From Reyranellaceae bacterium (GTDB taxonomy: Bacteria > Pseudomonadota > Alphaproteobacteria > Reyranellales > Reyranellaceae), in contig JALHMM010000049.1 in the NCBI GenBank assembly GCA_022844045.1, positions 1 through 45,606 of the forward strand: 45,606 nt of DNA, in the 5' to 3' direction. Numbering within the stretch: the first letter of the stretch is position 1; each line of letters opens with the position of its first letter. Below the pieces are notes generated by a model. It was given only the letters and a program-made list of their open reading frames with translations. It did no database searches and was not told the origin of the DNA. Below, piece by piece: positions 8,141 to 17,056 of the stretch. Made by a program: the position numbers and the translations under genes.

Positions 8141-9537
8141 TCCTGCCGCTGTCGCTCGCCCTGCTCACCGCCTTCGCGCTGGCGGCGCTGCTGCTGCCGC
8201 TGCTGCGCCGGCGCTATCGCGTCGAGTCGCGCGCGGCGCACGACCTGGCGATCTACCGGGACCAGCTCGCCGAGCTGAAACGCGAGGCCGCGTCGGGCGC
8301 GATCGGCGCCGACGCCGAGAAGGCTGCGCGCATCGAGATCGAGCGCCGCATCCTCGCCGCAGATGCCGAAGGCGCCGCCGCACGGATTGCCGAGATCAAG
8401 CCGCGCCGCTGGCTTCCGGGGATCATCGGCGTGGGCCTGCCGCTGCTGGCGCTGGGTCTCTATGTCGAGATCGGCAACCCGCAGCTGCCGGCGCAACCGC
8501 TGGCGTCGCGCGCCAAGCCGACGCCCGTCATGACCGGCGACACCGAGGCGCGCGTGCGCGCCGCGCTGGAACAGTTGCGGCAACGGCTGGAGGCTGATCC
8601 GAAGGATGTTTCGGCCTGGCTGGCGCTGGGCCGGCTGCGGCTGGGCGTCGGCCAATCGGGCGAGGCGGTAGCCGCCTTGCGCGAGGCCGAGCGACTCGCG
8701 CCCGACAATATCGAGGTGCTGGTGACGCTGGCCGAGGCGCTGACCTTCGAAGCGCAGGGCAGCGTCACGCCGACGGCGCGCGCGCTGTTCGAGCGGGCGC
8801 TGATCAAGGATCCCAAGCTGGCCGGTGCGCGCTACTACATCGGACTGGCCGAGCTACAGGCCGGCGACGCCAAGGCGGCGCTCGGGCGCTGGCTCGATCT
8901 CGAAGCCGATTCGCCCGCCGACGCGCCATGGCTGGCCACCCTGGCAGCGGAGATCGATCGCGTCTCCAAGCAGGCCGGCATCGACCCCCGGACTATCCGC
9001 CCCGACCGCAAGGCGCCCAAGACCGCCGATCCAGCGATGCCGCAACCCGGCGACGACGATGTCGCACGCATGGACAAGCTGTCGCCGCAGGAGCGCGAGG
9101 CGGCGATCAAGAGCATGGTCGATCGCCTGGCCGATCGACTGAAGGACTCGCCCGACGATCTCGACGGCTGGCGCCGCCTGGGCCGCGCGCGCAGCGTGCT
9201 CAATGACCACGCGGGGGCGGCCGAGGCCTGGCAGCAGGCCGATCGCTTGAAGCCCGACGATCAGGAGATCCTCGCATCCTGGGCCGAAGCGCTGCTGCGT
9301 GGGGCCGGACCGACGACGGATCTGCCTGATGCGACACTGGTGGTGTTGCGCCGGCTGGAGAAGGCCAACCCGCATAGCGGGCTGGCGCTGTTCTATCTCG
9401 CCGGGGCGGCGGAAAAAGCGGGCGACCGCGAGGGCGCTGTCACCCGTCTGCGTAAGCTACGCGACATGATGCCGGTGAGCGCGCCGGCGCGCGCGGCGGT
9501 CGACCGGCGCATCCAGGCCCTGGAAGAAAAGAAGTAG
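8137..9537 (+). CDS. ccmI: Cytochrome c maturation protein CcmI (TPR chaperone)
   Basis: 466 residues, overlapping the ccmH stop by four bases. The N-terminus has two membrane helices (about 2-24 and 88-108) flanking a cytoplasmic loop with the YRDQLAELKREAASGAIGADE-like CcmI signature. The periplasmic remainder holds TPR repeats (for example 125-260 and 340-460) that bind the C-terminus of apocytochrome c and deliver it to CcmFH. It is the last gene of the ccm cluster and is followed by an inverted repeat that may end transcription. Confidence 0.93.
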   Translation: MILPLSLALLTAFALAALLLPLLRRRYRVESRAAHDLAIYRDQLAELKREAASGAIGADAEKAARIEIERRILAADAEGAAARIAEIKPRRWLPGIIGVGLPLLALGLYVEIGNPQLPAQPLASRAKPTPVMTGDTEARVRAALEQLRQRLEADPKDVSAWLALGRLRLGVGQSGEAVAALREAERLAPDNIEVLVTLAEALTFEAQGSVTPTARALFERALIKDPKLAGARYYIGLAELQAGDAKAALGRWLDLEADSPADAPWLATLAAEIDRVSKQAGIDPRTIRPDRKAPKTADPAMPQPGDDDVARMDKLSPQEREAAIKSMVDRLADRLKDSPDDLDGWRRLGRARSVLNDHAGAAEAWQQADRLKPDDQEILASWAEALLRGAGPTTDLPDATLVVLRRLEKANPHSGLALFYLAGAAEKAGDREGAVTRLRKLRDMMPVSAPARAAVDRRIQALEEKK

Positions 9538-9564
9538 TCGAAGGATTCCGAGAGCCATCGCGCA

Positions 9565-9596
9565 TCTACCTTCCCCCGCCAGCGGAGGAAGGTAGA
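9565..9596. terminator. Hairpin between convergent ccmI and the Bug-type gene
   Basis: TCTACCTTCC pairs perfectly with GGAAGGTAGA around a 12-base loop. It lies in the 93-base gap between two convergent stop codons. There is no T-tract on either strand, so a bidirectional terminator is plausible but not proved; the arms also resemble the ends of the family A repeat, so it may be a remnant of one. Confidence 0.5.
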
Positions 9597-9630
9597 AGAT
9601 CGCGATCACGAGCTTCTTCGGTATCCCTCG

Positions 9631-10620
9631 TCAGCTCAGCTTGACGCCGAGCTCCTTGACCAGCGGGATCATGCGTCCCTTCAGGAGTTCGAGATCCTTG
9701 ACCATCTCCGCTTGGTTCAGCGGCTTCTCGTGCAGGCCGAAGGACTCGTACATCTTGCGGCCGCCTTCGGAGTCGGCGGCCTCGACCCACATCGCCGACA
9801 TCTTGTTGACGATGTCCATCGGCGTGCCCGCCGGCGCGAAGAGCCCCAGCCAGCCGAACAGGCTGAACGCATTATGGGTGTAGCCCTGCTCCGCCATCGT
9901 CGGCAGATCGGGGAACTTGGGATTGCGGCGGCGCGCCGGCAAAGCGATGACCTTGATGTCGCCCTTGGCCAGCAGCGGCTGCAGCGCCTGGTAGCTGCCC
10001 ATCGCCACCTGCAGCGAGCCCGAGCCCACGTCGATCCACATCGGCCCTTCGCCGCGATAGTGCACGATCTCCATCTTCACGCCGTAGAGCGCATTGAGCT
10101 TGGCGCAGACGATGTGCGCGCCCGAGCCGGGCGCCCAGGAGCCGAAGCTCACGCGGTTGGTCTTGGCGTACTCGATCAGCTCCTTGATGTTGTTCGCCGG
10201 AACCGATTTATGCACGGCGATCGGCAGTTCGCCCGAGGACGTGGCGGAGACCGGGATGAAATCCTTGTCGGGATCGAAGCCCAGCTGATCGTAGAGCACG
10301 CGATTCTGCACGATCGTGCCCGAGACCGTGTGCAGGAAGGTGTAGCCGTCGGCCGGTGCGCGCGCGACCATGGCGGCGCCGATATTGCCGCCGGCGCCCG
10401 GCTTGTTGTCGATGATCACCTGCTGGCCGGTCTTGCGCGCCACCTCGTTGCCGAAGACGCGGGCGATACCGTCGGTCAAGCCGCCCGGGGCGAAATTCAC
10501 GATAATGGTGATCTGCTTGGCCGGCCACGGCGTCTGGGCCCGCAGGATCCCCGGCGTTGCCAGCGCCGCCGTTCCACCAGCGATCGCGCGCATCAGCGTG
10601 CGCCTGTTCGTCCTGATCAT
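9631..10620 (-). CDS. Bug/TctC-family periplasmic solute-binding protein
   Basis: 329 residues. The N-terminus NRRTLMRAIAGG is a twin-arginine-like export signal, with cleavage probable after ILRAQ. The mature part has the family hallmarks PAKQITIIVNFAPGGLTDGIAR and VIIDNKPGAGGNIGA, and the PADGYT segment. These proteins bind carboxylates or other small organics for tripartite tricarboxylate transporters. No TctA or TctB membrane gene lies nearby, which is common for this large family; the ligand cannot be inferred. Divergent from the PPOX-type gene at 10725, sharing a 104-base promoter region. Confidence 0.92.
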   Translation of the reverse strand: MIRTNRRTLMRAIAGGTAALATPGILRAQTPWPAKQITIIVNFAPGGLTDGIARVFGNEVARKTGQQVIIDNKPGAGGNIGAAMVARAPADGYTFLHTVSGTIVQNRVLYDQLGFDPDKDFIPVSATSSGELPIAVHKSVPANNIKELIEYAKTNRVSFGSWAPGSGAHIVCAKLNALYGVKMEIVHYRGEGPMWIDVGSGSLQVAMGSYQALQPLLAKGDIKVIALPARRRNPKFPDLPTMAEQGYTHNAFSLFGWLGLFAPAGTPMDIVNKMSAMWVEAADSEGGRKMYESFGLHEKPLNQAEMVKDLELLKGRMIPLVKELGVKLS

Positions 10621-10639
10621 ATGTCGCTTCCTCCTCTGT

Positions 10640-10656
10640 CTTACTCGCTAGTGTAA
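10640..10656. promoter_or_regulatory. Short inverted repeat in the divergent promoter region
   Basis: CTTAC and GTAAG flank a seven-base spacer between the Bug-type gene and the PPOX gene. It could be a small operator, but the arms are only five bases long, so chance is possible. Confidence 0.25.
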
Positions 10657-10724
10657 GCGATTCGCGATAGGTCGGAATGGGTAAAGGCGATAGGATGGGC
10701 CTTTATTCGCTCCGGAGCCCCGCG

Positions 10725-11390
10725 ATGCCCGACAGCCTTGCGCCCAGTGCGCGCCCCGCTCTCCTCGACAACGACGCCGCGCACGCCCTGGTCGAGGGCT
10801 ATGGCAAGCCCATGCCGGTGGCGGCGAAAAAGGATATCGGCCGTATCGACGCGCACATGAAGCGCTTCATCGAGATGGCGCCGTTCTGCTGCGTCTCGAC
10901 CGCCGACGCGGAGGGCCGCCAGGATGTCACGCCGCGCGGCGATCCGCCGGGCTCCTTCAAGGTGCTCGACGAGAAGACGATCGCTTTCGCCGACCGACCG
11001 GGCAACAACCGCCTCGACACGCTGCGCAACCTGCTGGTCAATCCCAACATCGGCCTCTTGTTCATGATCCCCGGCATGAACGAGACCACGCGCGTCAACG
11101 GCCTGGCGCGGCTGAGCACCGATCCCGAGCTGCTGGCATCCATGGCCGTGCAGGGCAAGCCGCCACGCTCGGCCATCGTCGTCGAGGTGCAGCAGGCCTT
11201 CATGCACTGCCCCAAAGCGTTCATGCGCTCCAAGCTGTGGGATCAGACGGCCCGGATCGATCGCAAGACCTTCCCGTCGCTGATCTGCATGATCGGCGAC
11301 CAGGTCGGGCTCGACCAGCCGACTCGCGACGCCGCCGAGGAACGCTCCGCCCGCGCCTATCGCGATGGGCTGTGGGAGCCCATCAAGTAG
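10725..11390 (+). CDS. PPOX-class FMN-dependent flavoprotein
   Basis: 221 residues resembling the pyridoxamine 5'-phosphate oxidase-like split-barrel proteins of the MSMEG_1061 type. FMN-contacting features include CCVSTADAEGRQDVTPRGDPPGSFKVLDEKT and ADRPGNNRLDTLRNLL. The physiological substrate is unknown; relatives act on F420, FMN-bound or xenobiotic substrates. I start at 10725 because GGAG lies about nine bases upstream; in-frame ATGs at 10677 and 10695 would add a non-conserved tail. The downstream desaturase begins 27 bases later on the same strand and may be cotranscribed. Confidence 0.88.
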   Translation: MPDSLAPSARPALLDNDAAHALVEGYGKPMPVAAKKDIGRIDAHMKRFIEMAPFCCVSTADAEGRQDVTPRGDPPGSFKVLDEKTIAFADRPGNNRLDTLRNLLVNPNIGLLFMIPGMNETTRVNGLARLSTDPELLASMAVQGKPPRSAIVVEVQQAFMHCPKAFMRSKLWDQTARIDRKTFPSLICMIGDQVGLDQPTRDAAEERSARAYRDGLWEPIK

Positions 11391-11416
11391 GCCTAGTGTT
11401 TGCATAGCCCAGCGCC

Positions 11417-12346
11417 ATGAACGATGTCAGCTACAGGGTGACCGGCGAGCGCGCCAAGCAGATGCGTGTGCTGCCGGCCGAGACGCTCAAAGCCCTATAC
11501 CGGCGGTCCGACGCGGCCGGCCTGCTGCGTCTGGCGATCCATGTCGCGCTGCTGGTGGCCGGCGGCTGGCTGATCCACCTCGCCGCCGGGACCTGGTGGC
11601 TGGCGCCGGCCTGGCTGCTGCAGGGCATCCTGGTGATGGCGCTGTTCGCGCCAATGCACGAGTGCGTGCACTATACGGCGTTCAAGAGCCGCTGGCTCAA
11701 CGACCTCGCAGGCTTCCTGTCGGCGGCGGCGATCTTCAATATCGGCACCTACTATCGCCATTTCCATCTGGCGCATCACCGCTACACCCAGGATCCGGCG
11801 CGCGACCCCGAGCTGATCGCGCAGCCCGAGCCCAAGACGATCGGCGATTATCTGTGGCGCGTCTCGGCCATCCCGTTCTGGGCGACGCGTATCTTCCAGA
11901 TCGCCCGCTTCCCGTTCGGCAAGGTCGAAGGCCTCGGCTTCATCCACCCGGCGGCGTGGCCGGAGATCGTGCGGTCGGCGCGCCTGCAGGCGCTGTTCTA
12001 CGCCGCCATCGCCGCGATCAGCGTCGCCACGGGGAGCTGGGTCGCCGTCACCTGCTGGCTGATCCCGGCGCTGTTCGGGGCGCCGCTGCTGCGGGCCTAT
12101 CTCGTGGTCGAGCACAACGGCTGCACGCACGACGATAACGGCTTCACCAACACCCGCACGACCCTGACCAACCCCCTCGTGCGGCTGATCATGTGGAACA
12201 TGCCCTTCCACGCCGAGCATCATCTGCTGCCCAACATCCCCTTCCACCGCCTGCCCGACGCGCACCAGGCGCTGCGCGCGCACATGAAGGTGGTGACGCC
12301 GGGATACATCCGGGCCAGCCGCGAGGTTCTCGCGGGGTTGCGTTGA
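11417..12346 (+). CDS. Membrane fatty acid desaturase / hydroxylase family protein
   Basis: 309 residues with about four membrane helices and the three histidine boxes of the integral-membrane di-iron oxygenases: HECVH (81-85), HLAHH (117-121) and HAEHH (265-269), plus EHNGC at about 232-236. Such enzymes introduce double bonds or hydroxyl groups into acyl chains, carotenoids or related lipids. The specific substrate cannot be read from sequence. Followed by a palindromic repeat and then the MetX-like gene. Confidence 0.9.
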   Translation: MNDVSYRVTGERAKQMRVLPAETLKALYRRSDAAGLLRLAIHVALLVAGGWLIHLAAGTWWLAPAWLLQGILVMALFAPMHECVHYTAFKSRWLNDLAGFLSAAAIFNIGTYYRHFHLAHHRYTQDPARDPELIAQPEPKTIGDYLWRVSAIPFWATRIFQIARFPFGKVEGLGFIHPAAWPEIVRSARLQALFYAAIAAISVATGSWVAVTCWLIPALFGAPLLRAYLVVEHNGCTHDDNGFTNTRTTLTNPLVRLIMWNMPFHAEHHLLPNIPFHRLPDAHQALRAHMKVVTPGYIRASREVLAGLR

Positions 12347-12351
12347 GCCGT

Positions 12352-12424
12352 CTTCGGGCCGCGCCGCTCCAGCGGCGCTCTTCTATCCATTCCATGAGGC
12401 GCCGCTGGAGCGGCGCGGTCCCAG
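12352..12424 (+). repeat. Palindromic repeat, family B copy 2 (short)
   Basis: GTCTTCGGGCCGCGCCGCTC leads into CGCCGCTCCAGCGGCGC, then the partner GGCGCCGCTGGAGCGGCGCGG. This matches the first stem-loop of the family B element at 4714-4916 and 45475-45606. It fills most of the gap between the desaturase and the MetX-like gene and ends four bases before the latter's start. Confidence 0.8.
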
Positions 12425-12428
12425 CAAC

Positions 12429-13457
12429 ATGACCGGCTATCCCACTGAGGTCGCGACGTTCGACTGCGGCGACATCGCGCTCAAGCGCGGCATGACCCTG
12501 CCGGGCGCCAAGATCGTCTACAAGACCTTCGGCACGCTGTCGGCCGCGCGCGACAATGTCATCGTCTATCCGACGAGCTACAGCGCCCAGCATAGTGACA
12601 TCGAGTGGATGATCGGGCCGGGTCGCGCGCTCGATCCGACGCGGTATTTCATCGTCATCCCCAACATGTTCGGTAACGGGCTGTCGACGTCGCCCAGCCT
12701 CGCCACGCCGCCCTACGACAAGGGCCGATTCCCGCGCATCACCACGCACGACAACGTCCGCCAGCAGCGCCGCCTGCTGCGCGAGGTCTTCGGCGTCGAG
12801 CGCGTGGCGATGGTCTATGGCTGGTCGATGGGCGCGCAGCAGGCCTATCACTGGGGCGCGCTGTTCGGCGCCGATGTCGAGCGGATCGTTGTCAATTGCG
12901 GCTCGGCGCGCACGTCACCGCACAACATCGTTTTCCTCGAGGGCGTGAAGGCCACGCTGACCGCCGATCCAACCTGGGCCGGCGATCACTTCGCCGCCAA
13001 GCCCGAGCGCGGGCTACGCGCCATGGGCCGCGTCTACGCCGGCTGGGCGCTCAGCCAGACCTTCTATCGCGAGCGCATGTGGCGGCAGCTCGGCTTCGCC
13101 AGCCTCGAGGACTTCCTCGTCGGCTCGTGGGAGGGCAATTTCCTGCGCCGCGACGCCGACGACCTGCTGTGTCAGCTATGGACCTGGCAGAACGGCGACA
13201 TCGCCGATGACGACCGCTTCGGCGGAGACCTGGCCGCGGCGCTGGGCGCCATCGAGGCCGATACGCTGCTGATGCCGTCGGCGACCGATCTCTACTTCCA
13301 GACCCAGGACAATCGCCTGGAGTTGCCGCACCTGAAGCGCGGACGCCTGCTGGAGATTCCCTCGATGTGGGGACATCGCGCCGGCAATCCGCGCGGCAAT
13401 CCGGTCGATACCGCCTTCATCGACGCCGCGGTGCGGGAGCTTCTGGCGCGGCGGTAG
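12429..13457 (+). CDS. MetX-like alpha/beta hydrolase (homoserine O-acetyltransferase family)
   Basis: 342 residues. The nucleophile elbow is YGWSMGAQQAY with Ser133; the catalytic acid and histidine are probably in PSATDLYF and SMWGHRAGNP. The opening GDIALKRGMTLPGAKIVYKTFG and the NMFGNGLSTSPS motif place it in the MetX superfamily, but the segments that define true homoserine acetyltransferases are only partly kept, so the acyl acceptor is uncertain. It converges with the GntR gene and the two coding regions overlap by 41 bases. Confidence 0.85.
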   Translation: MTGYPTEVATFDCGDIALKRGMTLPGAKIVYKTFGTLSAARDNVIVYPTSYSAQHSDIEWMIGPGRALDPTRYFIVIPNMFGNGLSTSPSLATPPYDKGRFPRITTHDNVRQQRRLLREVFGVERVAMVYGWSMGAQQAYHWGALFGADVERIVVNCGSARTSPHNIVFLEGVKATLTADPTWAGDHFAAKPERGLRAMGRVYAGWALSQTFYRERMWRQLGFASLEDFLVGSWEGNFLRRDADDLLCQLWTWQNGDIADDDRFGGDLAAALGAIEADTLLMPSATDLYFQTQDNRLELPHLKRGRLLEIPSMWGHRAGNPRGNPVDTAFIDAAVRELLARR

Positions 13458-14205
13458 CCCAGATCCGGCGCGGCAGATCCTCGGCATGGAGCGGAAAGAC
13501 GATATGGATATGGTCGGGACGCAGCAGCATCTCGGCGTATTGCGCCACACGGCCGTTCTGGTCGTGCATCACGCGCGAGAACTTCAGCAGTGGCGCGCCC
13601 ACCTCGATATGCAGCCGGTCGGCCATCATCGGGTCGGCCAGCGTCGCGCCGATGGTGAACCGCCCGCTGGTGAGGATGGTGCCGGAGCGTTCCATCAGCT
13701 GGATCAACGGCGCCTTGTCGGTTTCATCGGCGGTGTAGCGCTCGCCGATGAACACCGGCACCCAGGTTTCGATCTGGGCCAGCGGGACGCGGCCGCGCGA
13801 GCGTAGCCGCACGACCCTCTGCATGCGCTCCCCGACATCTGTGTCGAACAAGGCGCGGATGCGTACCGGGGGCGCGCGATACTCGAATTCCAGCGTCTTC
13901 GGTCTGGTGCCGAAGGCGAACTCGGTGAAGTCGCGGATCGCGCCGCCCATTTCGAAGCCGATCTGGACCGGCGTGGTGCGTCGCACGAAGGTGCCGCTGC
14001 CCTGGCGGCGTTCGATCAGCCCGGCCTGCTGCAAGTGCGCCAGCGCGCGACGCAGGGTGATGCGCGAGACGCGGTACTGGCGGCACAGCTCCGCCTCGCT
14101 GGGCAGCGCCGTGTCGATGGGGTACTTGCCATCCTGGATCGCCTCGCGCAGCACGAGGAAGACCTGTTGGTACAGTGGGGCACCGAGTTCGCGACGGACG
14201 GCCAA
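13417..14205 (-). CDS. GntR-family regulator, HutC/UTRA subfamily
   Basis: 262 residues. An N-terminal winged helix (about 10-76) contains ALPSEAELCRQYRVSRITLRRAL and the wing ERRQGSGTFV. The C-terminal half is a UTRA ligand-binding domain. Transcribed divergently from the leuC-type gene across a 183-base region, so it probably controls that operon in response to a pathway metabolite. Start ATG at 14205 gives the normal length. Confidence 0.92.
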   Translation of the reverse strand: MAVRRELGAPLYQQVFLVLREAIQDGKYPIDTALPSEAELCRQYRVSRITLRRALAHLQQAGLIERRQGSGTFVRRTTPVQIGFEMGGAIRDFTEFAFGTRPKTLEFEYRAPPVRIRALFDTDVGERMQRVVRLRSRGRVPLAQIETWVPVFIGERYTADETDKAPLIQLMERSGTILTSGRFTIGATLADPMMADRLHIEVGAPLLKFSRVMHDQNGRVAQYAEMLLRPDHIHIVFPLHAEDLPRRIWATAAPEAPAPRRR

Positions 14206-14231
14206 ACCTTACTCCCGGCCCGACGAGCCAC

Positions 14232-14258
14232 ATATGCCGGATACAACCTTCGGTATAT
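14232..14258. promoter_or_regulatory. Candidate GntR operator between the regulator and leuC-type gene
   Basis: ATATGCCG and CGGTATAT form an inverted repeat with one mismatch and an 11-base spacer, in the divergent intergenic region close to the GntR start. Its position suggests autoregulation and control of the leuCD-type pair. This is inference from symmetry and location only. Confidence 0.4.
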
Positions 14259-14388
14259 TGCGTGTCGTAGCGCTCTCGACGCCCCACTTCAACCCATAAT
14301 TGCGCGCTCGGCTCTGAGTAACCTGGAACGCGGCGTTGCAAGCGGCCACGCGACGCAGCATCGTCCATGCAGTGAGAAGGAGGACCGC

Positions 14389-15789
14389 GTGGCCGGCTTG
14401 ACCCTGTTCGACAAGATCTGGCGACCGCATGTCATCGCCGATCTCGGCGGCGGCTTCGCCCTGCTGCATCTGGACCGCATTCTTGTCCACGACCTGTCCG
14501 GCGCCCGCGCGCTCGAGGAGGTCGAGGAGAAGGGCCACACGGTGGCGCGGCCGGAGCTGGTCTTCGCCACGCCCGATCATGCGGTGTCGACGCAGCCGGG
14601 CCGCACCGAGGACACGTTCCCCGTCGGCGGCAGGATGCTGCGCGCCATGCGCCGGCGCACCGCGCAGCACAAGATCCGGCTATTCGATCTCGGCCAGGAC
14701 GGCACCGGCATTGTCCACGTCATCGGCCCCGAGCTCGGCATCACGCTGCCCGGCGTGACCCTGGTTTGCGGCGACAGCCACACCTGCACCCATGGCGGCA
14801 TGGGCGCGTTGGCCTTCGGCATCGGCTCCAGCGAACTCGTTCATGCGCTCGCCACCCAGACCCTGGCGCAGCGCACGCCCAAGACCATGCGGCTGCGCTT
14901 CGAGGGCGCGCTGCCCGATGGCGTCACCGCCAAGGACATGATCCTGCATGCCATCGGGCGGCTGGGCACCGCTGGCGGCACCGGCTACGCGGTCGAGTAT
15001 GCCGGCTCGGCGGTGCGCGGCCTGCCGATGGAGGCGCGCTTCACGCTGTGCAACCTGTCGATCGAGATGGGTAACAAGATCGGCATGGTGGCGCCCGACG
15101 ACACCACCTACCAGTACATCGACGGACGCGACTTCGCGCCGCGCGGCGCCGAGCTCGACGCCGCCATCGCGCATTGGCGCACGCTGCCGTCCGACGGCGA
15201 CGCGCGCTTCGACGCCGAGCATGTCATCGACATGAAGGATGTGGCGCCGCAGATCACCTGGGGCACCAGCCCGGAGCATGTCATCGCGATCGACCAGGCG
15301 ATCCCCGATCCGGCGCGTGCGCCCGACGCCAACCGCAAGGCGGCGTGGGAGAGCGCGCTCGCCTACCAGGGACTCGAGCCGGGCAAGCCGATCGCCGGCA
15401 CCAAGGTCGACTGGGTGTTCATCGGCTCCTGCACCAACAGCCGCATCTCCGACCTGCGCGCCGCGGCGGCGATCGCCCGGGGCCGCAAGACCGCGCCGCA
15501 CGTCACGGCCTGGGTCGTGCCGGGATCGGAGCGCGTGAAGAAGCAGGCCGAAGCCGAGGGCCTCGACAAGGTGTTCCTCGCGGCCGGCTTCCATTGGCGC
15601 GAACCGGGCTGCTCGATGTGCGTCGCCTCCAACGGCGAGACGGTGCCGCCCGGCCAGCGCTCGGTCTCGACTTCCAATCGCAACTTCGCCTCGCGCCAGG
15701 GGCCCAACGCACGCACCCATCTCGCCTCGCCGGCGATGGCGGCGGCGGCGGCGATCGCCGGCGCCATCACCGACGTGCGGCGGATCTGA
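14389..15789 (+). CDS. leuC: 3-isopropylmalate dehydratase large subunit family (LeuC-type hydro-lyase)
   Basis: 466 residues, GTG start seven bases after GAAGGAGGA. It is an aconitase-superfamily [4Fe-4S] subunit that isomerises hydroxy acids. Cluster cysteines are in GSCTN (Cys348) and PGCSMC (Cys408, Cys411); the GDSHTCTHGGMGALAFGIG signature is at 128-146. The region that reads ATVDHN in biosynthetic LeuC is ATPDHAVST here (60-68), and the divergent GntR/HutC regulator is unusual for leucine biosynthesis. It may therefore be a catabolic paralogue acting on a related malate derivative. The partner small subunit follows 11 bases later. Confidence 0.88.
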   Translation: MAGLTLFDKIWRPHVIADLGGGFALLHLDRILVHDLSGARALEEVEEKGHTVARPELVFATPDHAVSTQPGRTEDTFPVGGRMLRAMRRRTAQHKIRLFDLGQDGTGIVHVIGPELGITLPGVTLVCGDSHTCTHGGMGALAFGIGSSELVHALATQTLAQRTPKTMRLRFEGALPDGVTAKDMILHAIGRLGTAGGTGYAVEYAGSAVRGLPMEARFTLCNLSIEMGNKIGMVAPDDTTYQYIDGRDFAPRGAELDAAIAHWRTLPSDGDARFDAEHVIDMKDVAPQITWGTSPEHVIAIDQAIPDPARAPDANRKAAWESALAYQGLEPGKPIAGTKVDWVFIGSCTNSRISDLRAAAAIARGRKTAPHVTAWVVPGSERVKKQAEAEGLDKVFLAAGFHWREPGCSMCVASNGETVPPGQRSVSTSNRNFASRQGPNARTHLASPAMAAAAAIAGAITDVRRI

Positions 15790-15800
15790 GGGGGCATCCG

Positions 15801-16421
15801 ATGGACAAGTTCACCAAGCTCGAGGGCGTCGCCGCGCCGTTCCTGCGCCAGAACGTCGACACCGACATGATCATCCCGATGACGAAGCTGGTCGGCACGA
15901 CGCGCGAGGACATCGAGGCCTCCGGTTTCGCGCTGTTCCGCTTCAACAAGGACGGCACGGAGAACCCCGATTTCGTGCTCAACCAGCCGGCCTGGAAGCG
16001 CGCGCCGATCCTGCTGGCGGGCGACAATTTCGGCTGCGGCTCGTCGCGCGAGGCGGCCGTCTGGGCGCTGGTCGGCATGGGCGTCCGCGCGGTGATCGCG
16101 CCCAGCTTCGGCGACATCTTCTACAACAACTGCTTCCAGAACGGCGTGCTGCCGGTCGAGTTGCCGATCGAGGCGATCGAAGAGCTAGCCGAGGAGATGC
16201 GGGCATCACCCGGCAACGCGCGCGTCACCGTCGATCTCGAGCGCCAAATCGTGGTCTCGCCGCGCGGGCGAGAGCTGCCGTTCAAGGTCGAGGCCAACCG
16301 CCGCGACGCGCTGCTGCAGGGCCTCGACGATATCGGCGTGACGCTCACCCACCAGGACAAGATCGAGGCTTGGCAGGCCAAGGATCACGCAGCGCGGCCG
16401 TGGGTGTGGCTGAAGGCCTGA
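15801..16421 (+). CDS. leuD: 3-isopropylmalate dehydratase small subunit family (LeuD-type)
   Basis: 206 residues, the usual small-subunit size. The swivel domain carries FLRQNVDTDMIIP and the substrate loop GDNFGCGSSREAAVWAL. In biosynthetic LeuD the last motif normally reads SREHAPWAL; the His and Pro are Ala and Val here, a pattern I associate with paralogous LeuD proteins. It pairs with the upstream large subunit in a two-gene operon. The next gene is convergent, three bases away. Confidence 0.88.
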   Translation: MDKFTKLEGVAAPFLRQNVDTDMIIPMTKLVGTTREDIEASGFALFRFNKDGTENPDFVLNQPAWKRAPILLAGDNFGCGSSREAAVWALVGMGVRAVIAPSFGDIFYNNCFQNGVLPVELPIEAIEELAEEMRASPGNARVTVDLERQIVVSPRGRELPFKVEANRRDALLQGLDDIGVTLTHQDKIEAWQAKDHAARPWVWLKA

Positions 16422-16424
16422 TCG

Positions 16425-17027
16425 CTAGGCCGCGATCTCCTCCTCGACCTCGCGCAGGCGATCCTTGCCGAAGAACGGCTCGTCGCCGACATAGAACATC
16501 GGGCTGCCGAACGTGCCGCGCGCCACCGAGGCTTCTGTGTTCTTGAGCAGCGCGTCCTTGACGTCCTGGTCCTGGATGCGCGCCAGGATGCGCGCGCCGT
16601 CGAGGCCGCCGGCGTCGAGCGCGGTCTTGATCACGGCCGCGTCGTCCATCTTCAGCCCGTCCTCCCACATCGCGCGATAGACCACCTCGACATAGGGCCT
16701 GAGCTTGCCGTCCATGTCGGCCGCGACGGCGCCGCGCATGATCTGCACGGTGTTGACGGGGAAATGCGGGTTCATCGTGAACTTCGTCAGCCCATGCTTG
16801 GTGATGAAGCGCTGCATCTCGCGCCGCTGATAGGCGAGCTTGTGCTGCACGTCCTTGAACTGGACCATCGGCGAGGCGTTGTTGGTCAGCTTGAACACGC
16901 CACCCAGCAGCACCGGCACGTACTTGAACGTCGCGCCCGTGCGCTTCTCGATGTGGGGGATCAGCTTGTGGCTGAGATAGGCGTTGGGGCTGCCGAAGTC
17001 GAAATGAAACTCCACGGTCTTGGCCAT
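16425..17027 (-). CDS. DsbA-fold 2-hydroxychromene-2-carboxylate isomerase family protein
   Basis: 200 residues. VEFHFDFGSPNAYLSHKLIP is the N-terminal motif of the kappa-GST-like isomerases that use glutathione in aromatic degradation; the active Ser is in the SPNAYL segment. The C-terminal VARGTFGSPMFYVGDEPFFGKDRL motif is typical of the family. The family includes other GSH-dependent enzymes, so the exact substrate is open. The start at 17027 (MAKTVEF) has AGAGAG upstream; the longer frame to 17216 overlaps the SDR gene and is not conserved. Likely cotranscribed with the SDR gene. Confidence 0.88.
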   Translation of the reverse strand: MAKTVEFHFDFGSPNAYLSHKLIPHIEKRTGATFKYVPVLLGGVFKLTNNASPMVQFKDVQHKLAYQRREMQRFITKHGLTKFTMNPHFPVNTVQIMRGAVAADMDGKLRPYVEVVYRAMWEDGLKMDDAAVIKTALDAGGLDGARILARIQDQDVKDALLKNTEASVARGTFGSPMFYVGDEPFFGKDRLREVEEEIAA

Positions 17028-17056
17028 CTTCTCTCTCCCTTGGTTCGTCTCAATCG

